NCBI GenBank assembly: GCA_905221615.1
Contig: CAJNDT010000958.1
Coordinates: 45,303 to 109,302 of the forward strand
Source: Symbiodinium sp. CCMP2592
Taxonomy: Eukaryota > Sar > Dinophyceae > Suessiales > Symbiodiniaceae
Direction: 5' to 3'
DNA: 64,000 bases
The stretch's first letter is position 1, and every line of letters starts with the position of its first letter. The position numbers and the translations under genes were made by a program. Below, piece after piece: positions 51,008 to 59,000 of the stretch. Under the pieces are notes generated by a model, which ran no database searches, was not told where the DNA came from, and worked only from the letters and a program-made list of their open reading frames with translations.

Positions 51008-53544
51008 TCAGACATGGAGGGTTAGCAAAACCAGGTACGAGTAGCACTTAGACCAGGCTACATCTGCAGGCTTGGCGCAAACAGCACCTACCCCATCATC
51101 AGTAATAAGCTTGGAGGGGAGAAGTAATGTACGATAATGTCCAGAGGTCGGGGAGTTGCCAAAATGCGAGACCACGGCCTTGGGGTAGTAACGAAGAAGT
51201 TCCCCATCCAATCCCTCAAGCACACAAGGATCCTCAAAACCAACTGGGTTCTCGAGCCTCCGAAAACCCCCCCCGTCCCCAACAAACCTCAAAAGCTGCA
51301 ATGCAATCAAAGGCAGGTGAGTGAGGATTTTCACTTCTCCACCTTGTTGCCATCTTGCCAGGAGTTCCCTCATAGAGACTTCGTGCTCCGGGAGGTGAAG
51401 AGGAAGTGGGAAAAAGTTACCCTCGTGGTGAGGTGCATTAGGAGCATGAGCTCTCCATGAAACGCAAGAGAGGTCACGGGGAAACCCCGAAGAAAGGTGT
51501 ATGAGAAGTTGACAAACATCATGCTGGCTGTTTGGGGATTCCCATCGACCCTGGCCTGCAACTAATCTCTTCCAAACCAGGGACTGCCACAGCTCGACTT
51601 TGCGTTGATCTTTCAACCATCGCAAATGCCCTGGATGGGGGATCCAGCAAAAGGGCTGGAGGCATAAAGGAGCAGATCAATCCAAAAGAAACCAACCACC
51701 AAAGAATTGGTATAACAATGATTGGATGGATTTTGGAACTTCACCTTGCGAACAATGGAGCCAGCAGCCCTTAAGTCTCCAAGCTCCGGGCTACAAGAGT
51801 CCCGGTGATCGCGGACAGCAGGAGAGGGAGGCTCAATCCTGACCATGTTCTGCAGGGGAGGGTCGTCGGAAGTGAGGGTTTGCAGGGGAGTGGCCTCAAC
51901 CCTGTTAAGTGGTGTTGCAAAGAAGTTGCTAAGGTTTCGGGCTTTTGGGAGGGTCTCCTTAGAAAGCTTGCTAGCCTTCTTGGAAGCAGGTAGTGACTCC
52001 GGAACCCCTACACCACTTAACAGACTCTTGGTGAACTTAGTCAGTTTGTTAGTGTGTTTACGGGTCACACACAGGGACTGGAGGAGCCCCGGGACTTTCT
52101 TTGCCCGCGCTGGCAAAATGCCTTCACACACTTTACACTGCCAAGCTTTGCCAATGGAAACAAGCTGATGGGAGGAGTGACAAACCAGGTGCTCCGGGGG
52201 ACGTCCTTCCCCTCCTAGGCACGGCTGTGCAAGGACCTGCTGGAACAGTGACGGAGGGTCGACTTGCTGCAGGTAAAGGCCACATTTCCCACACATGGCT
52301 GTGAGGTTCGTCGGGTGCTGACTCCGAATTTCCCACTGGTGTCCCTGCGGAGATACGGTTTGGCTGACGAGTTGCTCAATCTGCTGCCTTTTGTTAAGGG
52401 TTGGAGGTTTTGGCTGGCGCTTGCAGAAAATAGTCTTCTTATCCTGCGTAGTAATCAAAATCTCCGCCCTCTGACTAAGTAGCTGGGAAAGGGTGGAAAC
52501 CAGCGTGTCAACTTGCCGGACTTGCTTTCTGGCATCAGGGTGCAAAGCTTGGTCAGCCCTGGACCCGGCAAGCTGGTCAGCTTCCTGATTCAAATGCCAA
52601 CGCCAAACCTCATCTTTTCCAAACTTTTCAGCAAATTTTCCTACATCCAAGTGGGCCTTGACCCAATGAAGGTGTTGTGGGGAGATGCTCTGCCATTGGG
52701 GTTTCCAAAACATGGAATGCTTGGATGTAACCGCCTTAGCTGCGGCCTGCTTGCAAGCTACCCGAGAATCTGTAGTAAGATCCGTCAGGCCCGGGCAAAG
52801 CTCATGGGCCTTGACAATGGCATGGACCTCCCCATCTAGAACCGTGGCCGGCCGAGGCAAAACCCCGCTCGCAGTTGCGATGACTGTGATGCTTTGGCCC
52901 GTTTTACGTGCTAGAATCACAGCCCATCCAATGGTCCTCAATCTGGGATCGGAAGAGAATTTGCCACCACTGGCATCGGTGCCAATGACAAAATCCGAGT
53001 CCCAGGTCTGTGACGGCCAGGTGCCCTCATACCTATCCTCAGCATTCTGAAGTGGCGAGGAGACGTAGGCAAGAGGGGGAAGGGCTCGCAACCAAAGGCA
53101 GGGCGCAGGATGGGACTGACGCATTTGTTCAAGATGCCGGGGAAGCTTTGGCTGTCTAGCCCATCTAGGGCAGTCCCACAGCACATGTTGTAGTGTGTTG
53201 TCTGACTCAATGCCCCGATCCTTGCAGTAAGGGCACTTGGGGTGGCCACCACTTCCCGCATGCACAACTGCTCCTTGCCAGATTGACCGGTAGAAGGTCA
53301 GACGTTTGGTCTTCTTTAAAGCAATGCGGCGATGAATTGTAAAATCTACACCATCCTGAGCTCCTTGACCGCCATGTTGGCAAGAGATGGCTCGCAATCT
53401 TTCGCCCTTGATGGTAGACCGAATCTTGCGCCGCAGCTCCTGAAAAAGAAAGGGGCTGAAGTCAACGGGCCAGGGGTGGCCATCAATATGCCAGACTTCC
53501 GGGGACTGGACATCCCATCCCATGTCCCTGGCATACTGAATCAT
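51008..53544 (-). CDS. LINE ORF2 C-terminus: zinc finger, RNase H and USP-like deubiquitinase
   Basis: Frame 53544-51613, continued in the next frame 51625-51008. CPYCKDRG...HVLWDCPRW near residue 100 is a zf-RVT finger. RNase H spans about residues 180-350 (FVIGTDASGG, TVLDGEVHAI, TTDSRVACKQ, WVKAHLDV, NQEADQLAG). Two Cys-rich motifs follow (CGKCGLYL, CKVCEGIL). Then NPSNHCYTNSLVV at about 51733-51690 matches the Cys box of peptidase C19 (USP), SQHDVCQLLIHL matches the QxDAxEFL helix, LIALQLLRF matches the strand before the His box, and FGNSPTSGHYRTLL at about 51160-51115 matches the His box. Catalytic Cys and His are both present. The frame change lies inside the USP domain at 51613-51625. 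Confidence 0.7.
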
Positions 53545-53551
53545 GGCCGAA

Positions 53552-53576
53552 AGGATTGAAAATCAACTCCCCCTCA
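53552..53576 (-). promoter_or_regulatory. Start of E2 3' LTR with polypurine tract and right LINE duplication
   Basis: 53552-53565 is the second copy of the 14-bp LINE target duplication. 53566-53568 completes the first 17 bases of the E2 LTR. 53569-53576 is TGAGGGGG on the sense strand, the polypurine tract abutting the LTR. Confidence 0.8.
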
Positions 53577-53710
53577 TGAACCTGTCGTCGAGAAAAGGTA
53601 CCGGTCCAGTGGCTGCTGTTGCGTATTGGGCTCGTAGATCTTCTCACGGTCCACGATAGTCTTATGGCTCTTCCAAAAACGGCTGCGGCTGTACAAAGAG
53701 GCGTCAGCAC

Positions 53711-55138
53711 CTACCAAGCACTCAAAGCCCTAAGAGCTGTGTGAGCAAAAGCTTCGGGGTAGTGCTGGGTGTTCTTCAGAACGAACATCTTACTATGCTC
53801 GTGGTTTCCAGGGCACTTTAATTTATCCATGCAGTGAATGAGAACATGACTGTTCGAGCACAACCTCCAAACCTTCTTCACAGGAAGTGCGTCCATTCCA
53901 ACCATACCGCAGGCACAACCATGCACAAGAGCGGTCTCATGCGGATTGATCTTAAGGAATGACTTCGTAGCGGACCATCCCCAGTAAGCACAACGTTGCG
54001 GCCACTCAATGACCCAAGTTGCCGAATCAGATGTGTTGACTAGCTTCAAGAAGCTCTTCCAGAGCTTTCGGTGGACTGTGAAAAGTCCTTTCATCCTTTC
54101 ATCATAGTGATCTGCAGATCGGGCTTGGTGATACCGCTGCCAAGGCGAACCACCGGTACAGGGCGTCGAAGCCCACACAACAACATGCATGTTCCGACGG
54201 TGCGCCGAACGAAGCGCATGCTCAATGAGCTCGATGGTCTCCGGAAGAGTCCCATCCGTTTCTTCCGTCACGGGAATAGCATGGATGCCATAGTGGCTAG
54301 CAAGCTTAGTCAACCAGGCTTCTCCAGAGGTGCAGAACTCGACCATCACAATGTAATGCGGTGTCTGCAACCGACAACGACCAACCAACACACTCCAAGG
54401 ATCATCGACGCTTGCAGAAAACAGACCTTTGAACGCGGCAAACACAAGGCAACGGACCGGGGGCGCATCACCTCGAAGATAGTCACTACGGGTGAGACGT
54501 TCCTCAAGACACAACTGTCCTATATGATACCAAGTTTGCGCGACACTCAAGTTCTTTGTTTGCAAGTCGGCGACGTTATCCGTTCCTGGGACGTGTGTAA
54601 CCAGGATCTCGCCGTTCTCAACCTTATCCTGCAAGTAGCAAAGACGAAGGTCCACATGACGCATCCTTCTCAGGAAGCCGGACATCATACTGACTTTGCG
54701 AGCGGAAGAGCTGTCCGTAGGCAGGTATAGGGGTTGCGCAACGCTTTCGAAAAGGTGGCCCAAAAGCTGCCCCAATCCTACAAGCTCGCGCGCCATCTCA
54801 ACCATAGCGAAAAGCTCAGACTCCGCACTGGAGAGTGCTACGATAGGCTGGAGCCTCGAGTAAGTCTTGATACAATTCCCATTCAGGTAAATCACTCCTC
54901 CGCTGGTGCTCTTCCGTCCAGTAGAGCGCTCAGAGGCCCAATTAGCGTCGCTGAATCCAACGAGGGTTGCAATCCCAGGTTGAGCTTTGGAGTCCTTCTG
55001 AGACCTGAACAAGATCGGGAACCTCCAAAAGCCAACGAAGCACTTTACGCATACAATCCTCATGCACAGCGCGCGGACAGGCTTGACCTCTAGACAGCAT
55101 GGAGTGAAAATAACACAAATCCCCCCTGGTTTGCACAA
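53711..55138 (-). CDS. E2 pol: RNase H and methyltransferase-like C-terminal domain
   Basis: 475 codons. RNase H: GFSDANWASERSTGRKSTSG, ALSSAESELFAM, PTDSSSARKV and the HVPGTDNVADLQTK end typical of copia. About 200 further residues form a domain not found in standard copia: MVEFCTSGEAWL (glycine-loop-like), VVVWASTPCTGGSPWQ at about 54180-54136, WVIEWPQRCAYWGW and VHGCACGM. Alternating strands, a PC loop and an IE-P motif recall motifs I, IV and VI of SAM-dependent methyltransferases. E1 carries two copies of the same domain. RNase H degrades the RNA template; the added domain's activity is unknown. The frame differs by one base from the RT ORF. Confidence 0.8.
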   Translation of the reverse strand: MCKPGGICVIFTPCCLEVKPVRALCMRIVCVKCFVGFWRFPILFRSQKDSKAQPGIATLVGFSDANWASERSTGRKSTSGGVIYLNGNCIKTYSRLQPIVALSSAESELFAMVEMARELVGLGQLLGHLFESVAQPLYLPTDSSSARKVSMMSGFLRRMRHVDLRLCYLQDKVENGEILVTHVPGTDNVADLQTKNLSVAQTWYHIGQLCLEERLTRSDYLRGDAPPVRCLVFAAFKGLFSASVDDPWSVLVGRCRLQTPHYIVMVEFCTSGEAWLTKLASHYGIHAIPVTEETDGTLPETIELIEHALRSAHRRNMHVVVWASTPCTGGSPWQRYHQARSADHYDERMKGLFTVHRKLWKSFLKLVNTSDSATWVIEWPQRCAYWGWSATKSFLKINPHETALVHGCACGMVGMDALPVKKVWRLCSNSHVLIHCMDKLKCPGNHEHSKMFVLKNTQHYPEAFAHTALRALSAW

Positions 55139-56060
55139 GCCAGCCTAGTTTCCCTAGGGTGCTTCTAAAGCGGCTCGCGGCTTCAGGGGAGAGCTCTTCG
55201 GAGGGCTTCTCGGGGTCTTCCTTGTCAAGGATCGATCGGAGGTCTGGTGGTGCAGTGCAGGGCTTCATCTTCCTGCTGTTCTCCTGGCTCCACCCAAAAG
55301 CCTCGAAGATCGAATCGACGTATTCTTTCTTCACAGCCAACAAGATCTCATGGCCACGCTTGATTATCTCACGGCCTAGGAATCCGATCCTGCCGTCCTC
55401 ATCCAAGCGTCCAGTCAACTTGACCTTAAGACGGCCCATGAGGAAGTCTAGAAGCTGTTGGTTTGCCTCTTTCGTTCTTGTGGCTAGCAAGATGTCGTCG
55501 ACGTACACAAGACAAAGCACAAGGATGTCTCCCCAATACCCTTTGTACAACGTAGGTTCAATAAGAGAAGGAAACAATCCCAACTCAGCAAGAAGTCCAG
55601 CAAGATGCTTCTGCCACGAAAGGCCTGCCGATCTCAAGCCATATATGGCTTTCTCCAGGATGACGTAAACCTTAGAGCCATCAAGGTTCTGAAAGCATCC
55701 CGGCAACTCAAGCACGGTATCAAGAACCAACTTGGCATACAAGAAGGCAGTCGAAACGTCAAGTCCCCAAAGGACAAGCGTATCCTGGACAACACGACAG
55801 ATGAAAGCCTTGAAGGCCTCCACAGAAGCAGTCTGGCTCGCAATGCCCAAGTCAAGCGCCGAAGGTTGATTGAAAGCAAAGTCTTTTGCAACAAGGCGCG
55901 CACGCACAATGTGCTGATCGTCAACATCAACCTTGTCAGTGAAGACAAAACGCGACTTAATGATCTTGGCACCTGTCTCCTGGCAGTGGGTCTTAATCTC
56001 ATCATAGGTGCGGGCGTTGCCGACACCCAAGTTGTGCATAGCAGACACCTCTTTCTGCAT
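54942..56060 (-). CDS. E2 pol: reverse transcriptase
   Basis: 372 codons beginning MQKEVSAMHNLGV, the usual copia RT start. KSRFVFTDKV...RARLVAKDF, WGLDVSTAFLYA (first catalytic Asp) and LVYVDDILLA at about 55510-55480 (catalytic DD) are intact. The frame enters by a shift near 56075-56085, where GAGAAACGTGGG has apparently lost one base relative to pol, and leaves by another near 55000. It copies element RNA from the tRNA primer. Confidence 0.88.
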   Translation of the reverse strand: MQKEVSAMHNLGVGNARTYDEIKTHCQETGAKIIKSRFVFTDKVDVDDQHIVRARLVAKDFAFNQPSALDLGIASQTASVEAFKAFICRVVQDTLVLWGLDVSTAFLYAKLVLDTVLELPGCFQNLDGSKVYVILEKAIYGLRSAGLSWQKHLAGLLAELGLFPSLIEPTLYKGYWGDILVLCLVYVDDILLATRTKEANQQLLDFLMGRLKVKLTGRLDEDGRIGFLGREIIKRGHEILLAVKKEYVDSIFEAFGWSQENSRKMKPCTAPPDLRSILDKEDPEKPSEELSPEAASRFRSTLGKLGWLVQTRGDLCYFHSMLSRGQACPRAVHEDCMRKVLRWLLEVPDLVQVSEGLQSSTWDCNPRWIQRR

Positions 56061-59000
56061 GCCAACCCACGTTTCTCAGGATCCAAAGGCAAGCCACTGA
56101 CATCATCAACCACAGAAGTGGGCTTGATGACCCACACCTCCCGATCACCGAAAGGCATGGCTACCCCCTCATCGGGGTTACTGTGCTGAGCGGGTGCTTT
56201 TCTCTTAAGCTGAGCAGCAAACAAGCCGACCTCACCGTAATCAACAGGACTCAGGTGATGCTTCTGGTCCGGAATCACTGAGAACATGAACTGAGGCATG
56301 CTCGCACTGTCAAGGACATCCGGGACCTGAGCAACATCCATGGGCACAGTGTAGTCATCCATATCAACCTGATCCATCTCAACGTCCCCACCAGGGAGAT
56401 ACTCCTGAGGGAGCTCAGAGTCTTGGGCTGCTTGTGAGGGTTCGGGCACCAGGTGCTGCAGATCCTCAGGAACAGGAGACCCAGGAAGACTGGGCTCGTA
56501 GTCCAAGCTCTCTTCTTCAAACTCCACAACTTCAGGGTTCGGGTTGATTTTTACTTGAGGCTTGTCAGGGGCTTGTTGCTGTTCAGGATTGTCAAGATCA
56601 CCGAGCGTATCCCTGATGTAATCACGAAAGCGAACTTTGCAACGCCTAGAGTGGAAGCGCGATCTACCTAAGCATCCCGGACAACGTGCCGTTTTGTTGT
56701 TTTCAAGCCATTCAGGGGCCGGTTGCGGCAACGGGATTGCTTTCCTCGGTAGGGCCACCCCTGGTAGGCTTTCATAATCAGGCTCATCAGGATTAGCCTC
56801 GGCGATAGTGGGTAACAAGTTCGACGAGAACGTCACTGGGTAGGCCATCTTGAGAGCCCGGGCGACGCATCTTTTCATAGACCCATTTGAGAGTCTGATC
56901 ATGCAGTGATGCCCTTGCCCACCAATCACGGGGCCGAGATAGGCACCAATGTCGTATCGACCATCAACTTGTGATGCAAGGTGTTCTGGGGGCTGAATGT
57001 ACATGATGCAAGCGAAAGGAAACAACAAGTGAGGCGTGTGACTCTCACCCAAAGCTCGCTGCAAAGGACTCAACAGTTGACCTTGTGACGTTCCAAACCG
57101 GTTGTGTGAAGCAGCCGCATGGCTGTGAAGCAATTCCATCGCTTCCTCATTTGCCAACAATTTCAAGCCACTCACACCCTTAGCATGAAGCTCGTTGGCC
57201 AAAGCTGTTTCTTTAAGCGTTCGGATCGCTCTCTCAGCTACCGGGGCGTGTCTGTTAGGCGAGGTTTTCGTAGAAACTGAACTCCCACCTGTAACCTCAA
57301 CGACCTCGGCTGCCATAGCTGCTAAAAGCGGTTCCCCGTCGTGCACAACATGAACCTCTTTAAGGCCGAATGATCTGAGGAATCTGACTAGCTTACCCAC
57401 CGTGACCTTTCGGTTATCTCCCACACAAGTCGCAGCTGTCCCTATACAATATGTCGGCACGTGGACCACAGCGATCAATCGGATGCCTCGATACCAGTAT
57501 TGATCCATCTGCACCTCAAGTGGGTCGACACTTTTGCGTGTTCGGGCGGGTGAGAGCCCTTTAGATCTTACACAGCTAGGACAGCCACCCCAGTAGGGGG
57601 TATGACCCTGACGTTGGTGGCGCAATCTAGCGTCGGCACCGATGTTTTCGGGGAGAGCTTCTTCAGGGTCTACCGGGGGTTTGGTGTTGTTCGGGGTGGT
57701 TCTCTCTAACCCTTCACGGTCATCACCATCATCATCAAAAAGCTGCTCTATCTCTTCAACACCAATGGCACCACCCACATCACCTGAATCAAGCAATGGG
57801 CGACCGACCGACATGCACGCTGAACTACCTACTGGCACACAGGCTGCACGACCTACCTGCAAGCAAGCTAGACTACCTACCGGAACACAAGCTGGGCAAC
57901 CTACCTGCACGCAAGCTAGACTACCTACCGGAACACAAGCTGGGCAACCTACCTGCACGCAAGCTGGACTACCTAGCTGAACACACGCTGGGCAACCTAC
58001 CTGCACGCAAGCTGGACTACCTAGCTGAACACACGCTGGGCAACCTACCTGCACGCAAGCTGGACTACCTAGCTGAACACACGCTGGGCAACCTACCTGC
58101 AGCACTTCTCTGACAGCGGCACTCTGCAAGAGAACTTCACGAGCTCTCTCTTTTGGCTGCTGCTCAAGAGCGGCTAAAGTTACAGGTCGCTGTCGCTGCT
58201 GATTGCCTCGACCTCTTCGAGGTCTATAAGCGGAGGAGGCAAAGGTGCCGGTTTCACTGCCGTTGCCAAACTGGTCGGCGGCGCCACAAATCGTTCCTCT
58301 TCCGTGGGCATCTCGATGGTGTAGTGAACGCCCACCAGAGCCCGTGGCTTTGGCGCATGCTTGGATGCCGGCATCAGCTTCTTTGTTATAGGCCTTGGTG
58401 TGGCTGCCGGCGGCATGAACGACGGCCTTGATGTTGGAACTGGCGCCCGGAGAGAAGGCGCTGCTGTGGGCGTTGGCATCGGCGCTGAACTCGGCGCCAC
58501 TGGTACTGTACTCGGCCTCGGTGTTGTGGTCGGTCGGGCCGGATAGGGCCTGTAGCGGTAATCCATGGGGATCTGCGGGGGCACGTGCATCTGCATGGGC
58601 ACCGGAATCTGCATAGGAACATGCATCTGCATTGTTGCTGGCACCGACCTTTGAGCTGGAACTCGAGGAGGCTCCGGCGTATTCTCCACCTTGGGCGCCG
58701 GAGGAGGGCTCGGCATCCTTGTCGAAGCGGCCTTTGCTTGAGCACTGGCCTTTGCTCGAGCCGCGGCCTGTGTCACTTCTCTCTGGCCCAAGAACCCCAT
58801 CCGGGCACCTTCCATGGCCGAGAAGGGCATATGCCTCGTCGGCACCACAGGATCCACCGTCGCCACCGGAGGTGTTGTTGTTGCCACCGGCTTTGCCACA
58901 GGGGCCGGCGATGTCAAAGGAGCCGGGGTTGTCACAGGAGCCGGCGATGTCACAGGAGCCGGCGTTGCCACAGGAGCCGGCGTTGTTGTAGTTGCGCCCT

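Larger units (their letters stand above)
48600..53551 (-). mobile_element. 5'-truncated LINE inserted in the 3' LTR of E2
   Basis: 4952 bp bounded by 14-bp duplications. The minus strand encodes a zf-RVT finger and RNase H (the normal C-terminus of several LINE clades), then a USP-type protease domain, then a separate Pro/Glu-rich ORF. Reverse transcriptase is missing, as expected of 5' truncation. The 3' end has no poly(A); it ends with a perfect 15-bp hairpin at 48619-48633 (CTGGGCTGAGCCCAG), so 3' recognition may depend on structure. Confidence 0.8.
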
